DNA of 64,000 nt from UBA7446 sp024639165 (lineage in GTDB: Bacteria > Bacteroidota > Bacteroidia > Flavobacteriales > Flavobacteriaceae), in assembly GCA_024639165.1 (NCBI GenBank), contig JAHEIX010000012.1, positions 1 through 64,000 on the forward strand, written 5' to 3'. The translations under genes and the position numbers were made by a program. The notes below the pieces were generated by a model, which was not told the DNA's origin, did not search any database, and saw nothing but the letters and a program-made list of their open reading frames with translations. Of this stretch, positions 34,214 to 44,107 are shown piece after piece; the first letter of the stretch is position 1, and every line of letters begins with the position of its first letter.

Positions 34214-35086
34214 TTATTGATTTACAGCAACTAAACTCAAGTCTACGATAGACGCAGAGTGCGTTATTGCTCCCATAGAAACAAAATCTACTCCTGTTTC
34301 GGCATATGTTGCTGCATTTTCTAAATCAATATTTCCGGAAGCCTCTGTTTGAATAGCTCCATTGATGTGAGCTACTGCCAATGCCAAATCTTGAGGTGAC
34401 ATATTATCCAATAGTATTCTGCTAATCCAAGGGTGTTGTAAACAAATGTCAACTTCGTCGAGGTTACGCGTTTCAACTATTATAGGGACGGGCTTGGCCA
34501 AACTAGCTACATAGGCTTTTGTTTTAGCAAGTGCTTGATTTAGACCACCACAAAAATCAATATGATTGTCTTTTAACATAATAGCATCATAAAGCCCCAT
34601 TCGGTGATTCATACCTCCACCAAGGGCTACAGCCCATTTTTCAGCAATTCTAAAGTTCGGTGTGGTTTTTCTTGTATCCAAAACCCTGCAGCTAGTATGT
34701 CCTATCCGCTCTTGAACCTGACGTGTAAGACTTGCAATACCGCTCATGCGTTGCAAAGCATTAAGCATAAGTCGTTCGAGACTGAGTATGGTTTGGGCCG
34801 TTCCCTCTAGATAAAACAGCACATCCCCTTTTGAAAACGTATCCCCATCATTAAGGATTGGGATAAGACTTACGCCTTGTCCGTGGTGTTGTAATACAAA
34901 CTCACAAAAAGCCACCCCTGCCAAAACGCCATCCCCTTTTGCGATTAGTTGCGCCTTAGATTTATGATCTTTTGGGAAAACAGCTTTTGAAGTATGATCG
35001 CCTTGACCTCCTAAATCTTCAATAACCGCATTGGCAACGCAAGCTATCAACTCGTTTCTGTAAGTATTGACAAAGGAATTAGACAT
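34214..35086 (-). CDS. nadC: Quinolinate phosphoribosyltransferase (nicotinate-nucleotide pyrophosphorylase)
   Basis: The enzyme joins quinolinate and PRPP, releases CO2 and makes nicotinate mononucleotide, the third step of de novo NAD synthesis. I start it at the ATG at 35086 (MSNSFVNTYRNELIACV, 290 aa) because the residues before it in the longer frame are not NadC-like and would overlap nadB by 80 bases; this start overlaps nadB by 8. Family motifs include DLGGQGDHTSKAVF, LNALQRMSGIASLT, RVLDTRKTTPNFR, HRMGLYDAIMLKDNHID and VDFVSMGAITHSA. Last gene of a nadA-nadB-nadC operon. Confidence 0.95.
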   Translation of the reverse strand: MSNSFVNTYRNELIACVANAVIEDLGGQGDHTSKAVFPKDHKSKAQLIAKGDGVLAGVAFCEFVLQHHGQGVSLIPILNDGDTFSKGDVLFYLEGTAQTILSLERLMLNALQRMSGIASLTRQVQERIGHTSCRVLDTRKTTPNFRIAEKWAVALGGGMNHRMGLYDAIMLKDNHIDFCGGLNQALAKTKAYVASLAKPVPIIVETRNLDEVDICLQHPWISRILLDNMSPQDLALAVAHINGAIQTEASGNIDLENAATYAETGVDFVSMGAITHSASIVDLSLVAVNQ

Positions 35087-36635
35087 AATCTTGATTGTAA
35101 TAAACCCCTTTATTTTGAGGCTGTTGTTGGGATTGTTTAACCATAAGATAGGCCACACTCACAAGATTCCGAAGGGTCGTGAGCTGAGGGGTTAATTTGT
35201 TTTTTTGATAAAGAGCTGCAGTAGCCACATATACGTCTTGAAGTGCTTTTTCTGCTTGTTGTAGACTGTCAAAAGATTTAATAATACCTACATGTGCGCT
35301 CATGATTTGCTGCAAATTTGACCGTAACGAACTGATCTGTTTAGTACGCTCATTTGAAACATCTTCTGTTCCCATCCAATCTGGAATGGTGTCAAAGAAA
35401 GAGACTGGCAAGCAGTTTTTGTGCAAGGCGTCAGCGGCATGCTCAGCAGCACGAGCAGCGTATACCAAAGCTTCTAGTAGTGAGTTTGATGCCAAGCGGT
35501 TGGCCCCATGCAAGCCAGTGTGACTACACTCCCCTATAGCATAGAGGGCAGACAAGCTGCTCAGACCATTTTCGTCTACATCGATACCCCCACAGAAATA
35601 ATGAGCTGCTGGCAGTACAGGAATAAAGGATTTACGAATATCAATGCCCAGTTTCATACAAGTCGACATGATGGTTGGGAACTCCTTTTCCAATATTGAT
35701 TGGTCAATTTTGGTTGCATCCAAGTACACGTGTGGTATATTGTACTTTATCATTTCAGCATTTATGGCACGCGATACCACATCCCTTGGAGCTAAATCTA
35801 ATTGCGCATCGTATTCATGCATAAAAGCTTCCCCGTTTTTGTTGCGAAGTATAGCGCCTGCACCTCGAATTGCTTCAGAAATCAAAAAGGTATTACTGTC
35901 CACTTTTGGATATAAAGCAGTGGGGTGAAATTGAACAAAATGCAAGTTTTTAACCTGGACTTTTGCACGATAGGCTGCTCCAAGGCCATCGCCTGTAGCT
36001 GCATTTGGATTGGTAGTATGGGCATATACCTGCCCAGCACCACCTGTGGACAATACCGTTAGTTGAGAGGTGATTTTTATAATTTCTTCGTCATTGATGG
36101 ATATTACATAAGCGCCATAACAACGTCCATGTTTTTCTCCCTTAAGGTGGTGGTCTGTGATTAAATCAACTAATGAATAATTTTCAAAAAATTGAATATT
36201 GTCGTGAGCTCTGGCTTTTGCTATCAGGGCATTTTGAATATGTAAGCCTGATTGGTCTTTGTGATGCACGATGCGTTTGGCAGAATGTCCGCCCTCTTTA
36301 CCAAGATGTAGCGAAGAACCACTTTTATCAAAATCAGCGCCCCAATCCATCAATTCTTGTACGCGTGAAGGTCCTTCACGAACAACAAAATCTACAACCT
36401 TTGGGTCTGAAGTATAATCACTAGCACGTAGGGTGTCTTCAACGTGGTCTGCATAAGAATCATTAATAAAATTGGAAACTACGGCAATACCGCCTTGTGC
36501 GTATTTGGTGTTGCTCTCCAGTAAATCACGTTTGGAAATCAGGGTGATATTTTTGTCTGGACATTTTTCCGCCAAACGAACTGCATAACTCAATCCTGCT
36601 ATCCCAGTCCCAATAACCAATACATCTGCGTGCAT
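35079..36635 (-). CDS. nadB: L-aspartate oxidase
   Basis: A 518-residue flavoenzyme that oxidises L-aspartate to iminoaspartate, the first step of de novo NAD synthesis. The FAD-binding dinucleotide fold is at the N-terminus (VLVIGTGIAGLSYAVRLAE). Further motifs are KYAQGGIAVV, the active-site HFVQFHPTAL, REAIRGAGAILRN-like SEAIRGAGAIL, and AAHYFCGGIDVDENGLS with the CSHTGLHGANRLASNSLLEA block of the succinate-dehydrogenase-like flavoproteins. It is encoded one base after nadA and overlaps nadC by 8, so the product can pass to NadA at once. Confidence 0.96.
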   Translation of the reverse strand: MHADVLVIGTGIAGLSYAVRLAEKCPDKNITLISKRDLLESNTKYAQGGIAVVSNFINDSYADHVEDTLRASDYTSDPKVVDFVVREGPSRVQELMDWGADFDKSGSSLHLGKEGGHSAKRIVHHKDQSGLHIQNALIAKARAHDNIQFFENYSLVDLITDHHLKGEKHGRCYGAYVISINDEEIIKITSQLTVLSTGGAGQVYAHTTNPNAATGDGLGAAYRAKVQVKNLHFVQFHPTALYPKVDSNTFLISEAIRGAGAILRNKNGEAFMHEYDAQLDLAPRDVVSRAINAEMIKYNIPHVYLDATKIDQSILEKEFPTIMSTCMKLGIDIRKSFIPVLPAAHYFCGGIDVDENGLSSLSALYAIGECSHTGLHGANRLASNSLLEALVYAARAAEHAADALHKNCLPVSFFDTIPDWMGTEDVSNERTKQISSLRSNLQQIMSAHVGIIKSFDSLQQAEKALQDVYVATAALYQKNKLTPQLTTLRNLVSVAYLMVKQSQQQPQNKGVYYNQDYV

Positions 36636-36636
36636 A

Positions 36637-37635
36637 CTATGACAAAGCTAGCATCCTATCAATGGGTGCTTTTGCAGCAGCCATTAAAGAAGGTTCAAGA
36701 TTAATTTCGGGTAACTCATGCTTTAGACACATATAAAGTTTTTCGATAGTGTTAAGCTTCATGAAAGCACACTCGCTACAAGCACAGGTATCATCCGAAA
36801 CAGGTGCGGGGATAAACGTTTTTTGCGGGGCACGTTTCTTCATTTCGTGTAAAATCCCGGCTTCTGTTGCAACGATATAAGCAGCTGCGTTGTCGTTTTG
36901 TACAAAATTAAGCAGCCCAGAAGTACTGCCAACGTAGTGCGCAATAGCTAACACTTGTGATTCACTTTCGGGATGAGCAATAAATTTTGCCTTGGGATGC
37001 TGCTGGGCCAACGCAACAATTTTATCAAATGAAAAGGCTTCGTGTACGATGCACGAACCATCCCAGAGAATCATATCACGACCCGTTTCCTTGATGAGGT
37101 AGCGCCCCAGATTTTTATCAGGCGCAAAAATAATAGGCTGATCTTTAGGGATGCTTTCAATAATACGAACAGCATTACTAGATGTACAAACAATATCGCT
37201 TAAAGCCTTGATTTCTGCAGAGCAGTTGATGTAAGTAACAACTATAGCCTCGGGATGCTTGGCCTTAAAAGCGGCAAATGCATCGGGAGGGCAAGAATCT
37301 GCCAACGAACAACCCGCATTTAGATCAGGCAATAAAACTTTTTTAGTAGGATTGATAATTTTAGCGGTTTCAGCCATGAAATGAACACCTGCAAAAACAA
37401 TAATTTTGGAGGATACTTCGGCTGCTGCTTTCGCCAAATAGAGACTATCACCAAGATAATCCGCCAAATCCTGAATGGCATCTTCTTGATAATAATGTGC
37501 TAAAAGCACGGCATTCTTTGCTGCTTTCAATCGCTTGATTTCTTCAATCAAAGAAATGTTTTTCGAAATAGGCGCATCTACAAATCCCCTTGCGGTTAGA
37601 GATGCAGAAGTAGTGGGTGTTTTAATGATGTTCAA
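36637..37635 (-). CDS. nadA: Quinolinate synthase
   Basis: A 332-residue [4Fe-4S] enzyme that condenses iminoaspartate with dihydroxyacetone phosphate to quinolinate. It shows AVLLAHYYQEDAIQDLADYLGDSLYLAKAA near the start. The three cluster cysteines lie in NAGCSLADSC, YINCSAEIKALSD with the following VCTSSN, and TCACSECAFMKLNT. A phosphate-binding HPE motif is in FIAHPESE. It is the first gene of the nadABC unit and is divergent from thrA, with a palindrome in the spacer that could be its operator. Confidence 0.96.
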   Translation of the reverse strand: MNIIKTPTTSASLTARGFVDAPISKNISLIEEIKRLKAAKNAVLLAHYYQEDAIQDLADYLGDSLYLAKAAAEVSSKIIVFAGVHFMAETAKIINPTKKVLLPDLNAGCSLADSCPPDAFAAFKAKHPEAIVVTYINCSAEIKALSDIVCTSSNAVRIIESIPKDQPIIFAPDKNLGRYLIKETGRDMILWDGSCIVHEAFSFDKIVALAQQHPKAKFIAHPESESQVLAIAHYVGSTSGLLNFVQNDNAAAYIVATEAGILHEMKKRAPQKTFIPAPVSDDTCACSECAFMKLNTIEKLYMCLKHELPEINLEPSLMAAAKAPIDRMLALS

Positions 37636-37702
37636 TTTTTAAATAAAATTAGTGAAAATAATGCCTTCTTAAACTTTACAATCAACAAAAAATAATACGG
37701 AT

Positions 37703-37719
37703 ATTACATGTATTGTAAT
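37703..37719. promoter_or_regulatory. Inverted repeat ATTACA-N5-TGTAAT between nadA and thrA
   Basis: A perfect 6-base-arm inverted repeat in the 167-base divergent spacer, 68 bases upstream of nadA. It is a plausible operator for an NAD-responsive repressor (NrtR- or NadR-like) or for the threonine operon. No regulator gene is nearby. Confidence 0.4.
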
Positions 37720-37770
37720 CGAATACCAACAAAAATAATGTTCAGCGCATTATTTTGGAGATAAAACGGT

Positions 37771-37778
37771 TACTTTTG
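37771..37778 (+). promoter_or_regulatory. -7 box (TACTTTTG) of thrA
   Basis: An exact TAnnTTTG match ends 24 bases before the thrA ATG. A TTTG at 37754-37757 is only 13 bases upstream, short for the usual -33 spacing, so only the -7 element is supported. Confidence 0.5.
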
Positions 37779-37802
37779 TATCGTTTTTTTTAACACTTGG
37801 AA

Positions 37803-40241
37803 ATGATAGTTTTAAAGTTTGGTGGATCTTCAGTAGCTGGAGCCAATGAAGTTGAGCAGGTTCTTGCTGTTTTATCAGCACAAAAGAAACCCATGGCAGT
37901 TGTGGTTTCAGCCCTAGGTGGAATCACAGATGAACTGCATGCCTTGGGTAAATTGGCCGCCAATGGCGATGCCTCATATGCAGATCGATTAAAACAGGTT
38001 GAAGAGCGCCATGTACACATGGTTCAAGCCCTTATTCCTGTTTCTAAAAGAAGTGCTATTCTTAGTGCAACCAAACAAATCATTAACAAACTCGAAACTA
38101 TCCTTGAAGGCACGTTTATGATACGTGAACTTTCTCCCAAAACATTAGATACCCTGCTGAGTTTTGGTGAAATCCTCTCACACAAAATAATAGCAGAAGC
38201 GGCAAAAGCAAAGGGCATTGATGCAATTGCAAAGAATGCACAAGATCTTATTGTAACCTTTCAATCGCTAGGGAGAACTCTTGTAGATTATAAAAAAACC
38301 AATGCTAACCTCCGTGCATTTTTCAAAAGCAACAAACATCAAGTAGTTGTGCTTCCTGGTTTTGTTTCCAAAAATGCAGAAGGTATTGTAACAACACTTG
38401 GGCGTGGCGGTTCTGACCTTACCGCATCCATAACAGCCTGTGCGCTAGAGGCTGAATTTTTAGAAATCTGGACAGATGTAAGTGGTATGTACACTGCTCA
38501 TCCCGCCTTGGTGAAGCAAGCCAAATCCATTCCGGAAATTTCGTATCAAGAAGCCATGGAGCTTTCGCACTTTGGGGCCAAGGTTATCTACCCGCCTACC
38601 CTTCAACCCATTATTGAAAAAAACATTCCGGTTTACATCAAAAACACTTTTGAACCTAGTGATGCTGGCACCCTAATCACCAATACTACTGAAGCAGAAA
38701 CAGTGGTAAGAGGAATCAGTCATATCAATGACATTGCACTACTCACCCTTGAAGGAAGTGGCATGATTGGTGTTCCAGGCTATTCGCAGAAACTACTAAC
38801 AGTTTTAGCACAACATCACATAAATGTGGTGATGATTACACAAGCATCCTCAGAACACTCTATTTGTTTGGGTATTGATGCTACGGAAGCTGATTTTGCA
38901 CAAGAAACCATTGACGAAGCCTTTGCGCTCGACATAGAGACCAAAAAAATTAATCCTATTCGCGTTGAAAAAGAATTGTCCATCATTGCACTTGTTGGTG
39001 AAAACATGAAAAATCACCAAGGCATCAGTGGACGGATGTTCCGTGCGTTGGGTAACAACAATGTGAATGTCAAAGCCATTGCACAAGGGGCTTCAGAAAA
39101 AAACATCACAGCAGTCATAGACAGCAAAGACATCAAGAAAGCCTTAAACACACTGCATGAGGCATTCTTTGAAGCTCAAATTAAAAAAATACATCTATTT
39201 GTCACTGGAATTGGCAACGTGGGAAGCAAGTTTTTAGAGCAAGTACACCAACAGCGCGATTTTCTAAAAGAGCATTTCAAACTCAATTTGAGTGTTATTG
39301 GCATTTCCAATTCTCGTAAAATGGTTTTTGATGCAACAGGTATAGACCTAGACAATTGGGGGGAAATGCTTAATGCAGGCGAAAAAGCAGACAAGGAATT
39401 GTTTTTCGAAAAAACCAAGGCACTGAACATGCGCAATGCCATATTTGTAGACAATACGGCGAATCCAATTATTGCTGGAACCTATGCGCAATATTTAAAA
39501 AATAACATTGGTGTAGTAACTTGTAATAAGATTGCTTGTGCCGATGAATTGGCCAATTACCAAAACCTTAAAAAATTGTCGCGTAAGTACAACGCACCTT
39601 TCTTGTACGAAACCAATGTAGGAGCTGGTTTGCCTATTATTGACACACTCAACCACCTGATTGCATCTGGCGATCAAGTGCACAGTATTCAGGCCGTGTT
39701 ATCAGGAAGCTTAAATTTTGTTTTTAATTCATTCAATGAAAACACATCATTCCGTGAAGTTGTGGAGCAGGCCATGCAAGAAGGTTACACTGAACCAGAT
39801 CCTAAAATTGATTTAAGTGGCATTGACGTGGCAAGAAAAATATTGATTTTAGCAAGAGAAAGTGGGTTTGAAATGGAGCTTACCGATATTGAGAACAAAT
39901 CCTTTTTACCGCAGGCCTGTTTAGACACCACTAGCAATGAAGCCTTTTTAGCAAGTTTGGATGCGCACAAAACACATTTTGATGGCCTTTTCCGGACTGC
40001 AGCAACTGAAAATGCACGTCTTAAGTACGTTGCTACATTTGAAGACGGCAAAGCAACTGTAGGCTTAAAACATATCCCGCAAGGACATGATTTTTATACC
40101 CTTGAGGGCAGCGACAACATCGTGTTGTTCTATACAGACAGGTATGCACAACAACCCCTTATTGTTAAAGGTGCAGGTGCAGGTGCTGCTGTAACCGCTT
40201 CTGGAATATTTGCAGATATCATTAGAATTGGAAAAAGTTGA
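37803..40241 (+). CDS. thrA: Bifunctional aspartokinase / homoserine dehydrogenase
   Basis: An 812-residue fusion that carries out the first and third steps of the aspartate pathway: aspartate to aspartyl phosphate, and aspartate semialdehyde to homoserine. The aspartokinase domain (about 1-290) begins VLKFGGSSVAG and holds LGRGGSDLTASI and the FGAKVIYPPTL loop. Two ACT regulatory domains follow (about 310-455, GISHINDIALLTLEG and IALVGENMKNHQGISG), so threonine feedback is expected. The NAD(P)-binding homoserine dehydrogenase part (about 460-812) shows FVTGIGNVGSKFLEQV, VGAGLPIIDTL and the ILSGTL-like LSGSLNFV. The frame opens two codons earlier with TTG (37797), but the ATG at 37803 matches the family start. 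First gene of thrABC. Confidence 0.97.
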   Translation: MIVLKFGGSSVAGANEVEQVLAVLSAQKKPMAVVVSALGGITDELHALGKLAANGDASYADRLKQVEERHVHMVQALIPVSKRSAILSATKQIINKLETILEGTFMIRELSPKTLDTLLSFGEILSHKIIAEAAKAKGIDAIAKNAQDLIVTFQSLGRTLVDYKKTNANLRAFFKSNKHQVVVLPGFVSKNAEGIVTTLGRGGSDLTASITACALEAEFLEIWTDVSGMYTAHPALVKQAKSIPEISYQEAMELSHFGAKVIYPPTLQPIIEKNIPVYIKNTFEPSDAGTLITNTTEAETVVRGISHINDIALLTLEGSGMIGVPGYSQKLLTVLAQHHINVVMITQASSEHSICLGIDATEADFAQETIDEAFALDIETKKINPIRVEKELSIIALVGENMKNHQGISGRMFRALGNNNVNVKAIAQGASEKNITAVIDSKDIKKALNTLHEAFFEAQIKKIHLFVTGIGNVGSKFLEQVHQQRDFLKEHFKLNLSVIGISNSRKMVFDATGIDLDNWGEMLNAGEKADKELFFEKTKALNMRNAIFVDNTANPIIAGTYAQYLKNNIGVVTCNKIACADELANYQNLKKLSRKYNAPFLYETNVGAGLPIIDTLNHLIASGDQVHSIQAVLSGSLNFVFNSFNENTSFREVVEQAMQEGYTEPDPKIDLSGIDVARKILILARESGFEMELTDIENKSFLPQACLDTTSNEAFLASLDAHKTHFDGLFRTAATENARLKYVATFEDGKATVGLKHIPQGHDFYTLEGSDNIVLFYTDRYAQQPLIVKGAGAGAAVTASGIFADIIRIGKS

Positions 40242-41175
40242 TATAAAAGGCGTTAAACTATTTGCGCCAGCCAGTATAGCCAATATTTCGTGTGGCTTTG
40301 ATGTTTTGGGACTCTGTCTCCAAAACATAGGAGACCTTATGGAAATACGCCGAAGTGAAAAATCGGGCATACACATCACTTCTATCGAAGGGCAAGATTT
40401 ACCTCTTGAGGCTGAGAATAATGTAGCAGGAGTTGCCGGCCTGGCTATGCTTGAAGCCTATAATCCACAACTGGGATTTGAAATCAGAATTGTAAAAAAC
40501 ATAAAGCCAGGAAGTGGCATCGGAAGCTCTGCTGCCAGTGCTGCAGGTACAGTAGCAGGTATAAATTATTTGCTTGGCAATCCATTTTCAACTAAAGAAT
40601 TAATTCCTTTTGCTATGGAAGGAGAGCGTTTGGCTTGTGGAAGTGCCCATGCCGACAACGTGGCGCCAGCACTCCTTGGAGGATTTACACTAGTCCGCGA
40701 CACCAATCCATTGGACATCTGCGCATTACCCACACCACTAGAGCTTGTGGCCACTGTGATACATCCAAAAATTGAAGTAAAAACAGCTGATGCACGTGCC
40801 GTACTCAAAAAACGTGTAACGCTTGAAAAAGCCATCAGTCAATGGGGAAATGTTGGTGCGCTGGTCTCTAGTTTATACGAAGAAGATTACGACTTGTTGA
40901 GCAGGTCTTTGGTAGACGGCATAGTTGAGCCCGAAAGGTCAATCCTTATCCCCTATTTCAGCGAATTGAAAGCAGCTTGCGAAGCAGCTGGAGCATTGGG
41001 CTCAGGTATCTCAGGTTCTGGTCCTTCTGTTTTCGCCTTATCTAGAGGCATGAGCACCGCCAATAAGGTTGCACAAGCCATGCAATCTGTTTTTGAAAAA
41101 ACAACTATTCCGTTTGACATTCATATCAGTCCTATCAAAAAAACAGGCGTAAGCTTTATTGAAGATCTCAGATGA
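40210..41175 (+). CDS. thrB: Homoserine kinase
   Basis: A 321-residue GHMP kinase that phosphorylates homoserine with ATP. The N-terminal VKLFAPASIANISCGFDVLG and the ATP-binding KPGSGIGSSAASAAG are diagnostic. The C-terminal GISGSGPSVFALS is the third GHMP motif. The only ATG before the conserved region is at 40210, which overlaps thrA by 32 bases; a TTG at 40228 is an alternative start with a shorter overlap. Coupled to thrC by ATGA. Confidence 0.95.
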   Translation: MQISLELEKVDIKGVKLFAPASIANISCGFDVLGLCLQNIGDLMEIRRSEKSGIHITSIEGQDLPLEAENNVAGVAGLAMLEAYNPQLGFEIRIVKNIKPGSGIGSSAASAAGTVAGINYLLGNPFSTKELIPFAMEGERLACGSAHADNVAPALLGGFTLVRDTNPLDICALPTPLELVATVIHPKIEVKTADARAVLKKRVTLEKAISQWGNVGALVSSLYEEDYDLLSRSLVDGIVEPERSILIPYFSELKAACEAAGALGSGISGSGPSVFALSRGMSTANKVAQAMQSVFEKTTIPFDIHISPIKKTGVSFIEDLR

Positions 41176-42479
41176 AATACTACAGCCTAACCGACAACAG
41201 CAACACCGCCAGTTTTTCAGAAGCGGTAATCCGAGGACTTGCACCAGACAGGGGCTTATATTTTCCTGAAAAAACACCAAGATTAGATGCATCCTTTCTT
41301 GCAGACATCACCAATAAGTCTATGGTAGAGATTGGTATTGAAGTCATGCGCCCTTTTGTAGGAGGCACCATTACTGAAGGACGCTTGGAGAAAATTGTTG
41401 CCGATACCCTTTGCTTTGACTTTCCAGTCAATAAAATCAACGACAATACGGCTACTCTAGAGCTTTTCCACGGACCCACCATGGCGTTTAAAGATGTTGG
41501 CGCTCGCTTTATGGCGCGCTGTATTGGTTATTTTAATGAACAAAGTCCCAAGAAAGTCACCGTATTGGTAGCTACATCTGGTGACACCGGTGGCGCAGTT
41601 GCTTCTGGTTTTTTGGGTATTGAAGGTACTGAAGTTATTATCCTTTATCCCAAGGGAAAGGTCAGTCACATCCAAGAACTGCAACTCACCACCAATGGCA
41701 ATAACATAAAGGCCGTAGAAGTTGATGGTGTTTTTGACGACTGCCAAGAGATGGTCAAGTCTGCGTTTATAGATGAAGAATTGAAAGGAAAATTAAATCT
41801 GACTTCTGCCAATTCAATTAATGTAGCCCGGTGGCTACCACAATCCCTGTACTTTTTCTTTGCCTATCAGCAGTTTCAACGCATGGGCGTAGATAAAAAA
41901 CTGGCTTTTTCTGTGCCTAGTGGCAACTTTGGAAACATCTGTGCAGGTATCGTAGCAAAAAGACTTGGTTTGCCTATCAGTCATTTTATAGCGAGTACCA
42001 ACATCAACGATACCGTACCCCGCTATTTAGAAACACAAGACTACCAACCCAACCCATCAAAGCAAACCATTTCCAATGCCATGGATGTAGGAAATCCATC
42101 TAATTTTATCCGTATTCAGTCTCTTTATGGAAATGACTTTGATGTACTAAAGCAAGACTTTTCATCTTATGCTTATAATGATGCCGAAACAAAACTAGCG
42201 CTTGCGGAGCTACATCAAAAGCACCACTATGTTGCCGATCCACATGGAGCCGTTGGCTATTTGGGGTTACAGCGCTTTTTGGAAAACAATCCAGACCATT
42301 ACGGCATATTTTTAGAAACAGCACATCCTATTAAATTTCGTGATACTGTAGAAGAAACACTAGGCCTAACCCTAGATATACCAACACAGATTCAGCATAT
42401 TCTCGATAAAAAGCCAGAAAAAACGTTTTTGAGTGGCTACGAGGCGCTCAAGGAATACCTATTGTCCCAAGCTGTCTAA
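41172..42479 (+). CDS. thrC: Threonine synthase
   Basis: A 435-residue PLP enzyme that turns phosphohomoserine into threonine. It begins MKYYSLTDNSNTASFSEAVIRGLAPDRGLYFPE. The PLP-Lys motif is FHGPTMAFKDVGARFMAR (Lys near residue 106), and VATSGDTGGAVASGF plus SVPSGNFGNICAGI bind the cofactor. Length and motifs match the bacterial thrC class with the N-terminal extension. Its 3' end overlaps that of the convergent aminopeptidase gene by 21 bases. Confidence 0.97.
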   Translation: MKYYSLTDNSNTASFSEAVIRGLAPDRGLYFPEKTPRLDASFLADITNKSMVEIGIEVMRPFVGGTITEGRLEKIVADTLCFDFPVNKINDNTATLELFHGPTMAFKDVGARFMARCIGYFNEQSPKKVTVLVATSGDTGGAVASGFLGIEGTEVIILYPKGKVSHIQELQLTTNGNNIKAVEVDGVFDDCQEMVKSAFIDEELKGKLNLTSANSINVARWLPQSLYFFFAYQQFQRMGVDKKLAFSVPSGNFGNICAGIVAKRLGLPISHFIASTNINDTVPRYLETQDYQPNPSKQTISNAMDVGNPSNFIRIQSLYGNDFDVLKQDFSSYAYNDAETKLALAELHQKHHYVADPHGAVGYLGLQRFLENNPDHYGIFLETAHPIKFRDTVEETLGLTLDIPTQIQHILDKKPEKTFLSGYEALKEYLLSQAV

Positions 42480-44072
42480 TTCAGGCAACACAAAAGCATC
42501 CAATACACTTGGCTGCTGCATCATAGCCTCAATGCCTTCGGCCGTACGCGGCGCATAAGCAGACAGGTTTACAGGTCCATCGTTCGTAATTAAAATATCA
42601 TCTTCAATGCGGACGGCTATTCCCCACCATTTGGAATCACAAGGGCTATCTTCAGGAATATAAATTCCTGGCTCAACAGTAATCAAGGTATTGTGTTTGA
42701 AAGGGCTATAGGTGCCCGCATCGTGCACATCTAATCCAAGATAGTGTGAAGTACCATGTGGGAAATATGTACGTGCTTGTTCACGATTTTCTATAATGCC
42801 CAAGGCTATGAGTCCTTCAGCAATCAATTCAAGGGCGGCGTAGTGAGGCGCACGCATGTTAGCTCCTACTACGGAGGCTTTTATTCCAGCTTCTTGTGCC
42901 TTATAAACGATGTCATAAATGGCACGCTGTTCTGCTGAAAAAGTGCCATTGGCAGGAATAGTTCGAGTAACATCGGCAGTATAATTGTGGTATTCAGCAC
43001 CCAAATCCATTAAAACCAAATCGTCTTCAACTGTGGGTTTGTCATTTGTGATATAGTGCAAAACACAGCCATTGTGTCCTCCGCCAACTATAGAAGGGTA
43101 TCCTTCATACTCCGCTCCATATTTTTTAAATACAAATTCGTGTATCCCTTGAATTTCACGCTCCGACATACCGGGATGCATGGCTTTCATCACCTCTACT
43201 TGACCAACCGCTGAAATATAGATGGCCTTTTTGAGTAATGCCACTTCTTCAGGTAATTTAATTTCACGCAAGTTGTCCATGATCATGGGCAATGTTTGGG
43301 TATCGAGGTTAGTAAGTTGGGCAGACATCTGCTGTTTCAGCTCAGTGCGCTGGCGCTCGTTTATGGCCGTTTGATAAGCGCTAAGCAATTCATCTTGCGC
43401 CAAGTCTTTATTGGTTCGCAGCGAACGTGACAATACTTGTGCAACATTGGCAGAACTGTTGACATCAGAAGTGGTAATATATCGATACAGCGAGGCTTTT
43501 TCTATATTGTAATTGACTGGGAACTTCGCCTTTTCTTTAAAGCTGTTTATCAACGAATAGAGATCTGCTTCATTGCGAGTATCATCTCTAACATCGTTAT
43601 TAAAATCAAAGAAGAGCACTTGATCAAAGCGTTCAAAATCAGTTTTGAAATCAGAAAATTGGGTGTTAAAAAACACGTTGGAGAAACCTAGTTTTTCTTT
43701 GGCTCCTTTGATACCCAAACGATAACCATCCCATTGCTCTCGTAAGGGATCACGCTCTTGCACAAACAACACATCATGCATAGCAACCCCATCCACAACT
43801 TGAGGTTCTTTGTAAATCAACAGTACAGCATGTGGTTCTTTTAATCCTGTCAGGTAATAAAAATTAGGATCTTGGTGGTAGTGGAAATCCACATCATTGG
43901 CTCGATTTCGCACAGGATTTGCAAAAAATACAGCAACACTGTTAGGAGGCATTTGGGTACGAACCGCTTGGCGACGTTCTTCGTGAAAGGCAGGTGTTAG
44001 ATAATCGTTCGGAACTTCTTGGGCGTGAAGACTAAAAACAGCAACTATTGTGAATAAAATGGAGCGTAACAT
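42459..44072 (-). CDS. Secreted Xaa-Pro aminopeptidase (M24B, aminopeptidase P)
   Basis: The enzyme removes an N-terminal residue next to proline from peptides. I use the ATG at 44072 (537 aa): it gives a clean signal peptide (MLRSILFTIVAVFSLHAQ), whereas the longer frame to 44129 only adds 19 residues and would overlap gcvT. The N-terminal creatinase-like domain spans about 25-210. The M24 pita-bread domain (about 265-520) has the metal ligands: two Asp in DLGAEYHNYTADVTRT, His in FPHGTSHYLGLDVHD, Glu in TVEPGIYI and Glu in VRIEDDILI. Divergent from gcvT, with a 21-base palindrome in the short spacer. Confidence 0.93.
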   Translation of the reverse strand: MLRSILFTIVAVFSLHAQEVPNDYLTPAFHEERRQAVRTQMPPNSVAVFFANPVRNRANDVDFHYHQDPNFYYLTGLKEPHAVLLIYKEPQVVDGVAMHDVLFVQERDPLREQWDGYRLGIKGAKEKLGFSNVFFNTQFSDFKTDFERFDQVLFFDFNNDVRDDTRNEADLYSLINSFKEKAKFPVNYNIEKASLYRYITTSDVNSSANVAQVLSRSLRTNKDLAQDELLSAYQTAINERQRTELKQQMSAQLTNLDTQTLPMIMDNLREIKLPEEVALLKKAIYISAVGQVEVMKAMHPGMSEREIQGIHEFVFKKYGAEYEGYPSIVGGGHNGCVLHYITNDKPTVEDDLVLMDLGAEYHNYTADVTRTIPANGTFSAEQRAIYDIVYKAQEAGIKASVVGANMRAPHYAALELIAEGLIALGIIENREQARTYFPHGTSHYLGLDVHDAGTYSPFKHNTLITVEPGIYIPEDSPCDSKWWGIAVRIEDDILITNDGPVNLSAYAPRTAEGIEAMMQQPSVLDAFVLPELDSLGQ

Positions 44073-44080
44073 AAACTTCT

Positions 44081-44101
44081 TTTTAGCTAAAATAGCTAAA
44101 A
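44081..44101. repeat. Inverted/tandem repeat between pepP and gcvT
   Basis: Arms TTTTAGCTA (44081-44089) and TAGCTAAAA (44093-44101) are perfect inverted repeats around AAA. The same bases also read as a tandem direct repeat of TAGCTAAAA. They fill most of the 48-base gap between two divergent start codons. Confidence 0.55.
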
Positions 44102-44107
44102 CTGTGC

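Noticed and set aside
37797..37802. TTG as the start codon of thrA
   Set aside because: The ATG two codons later gives the conserved beginning of aspartokinases and sits well after the -7 box.
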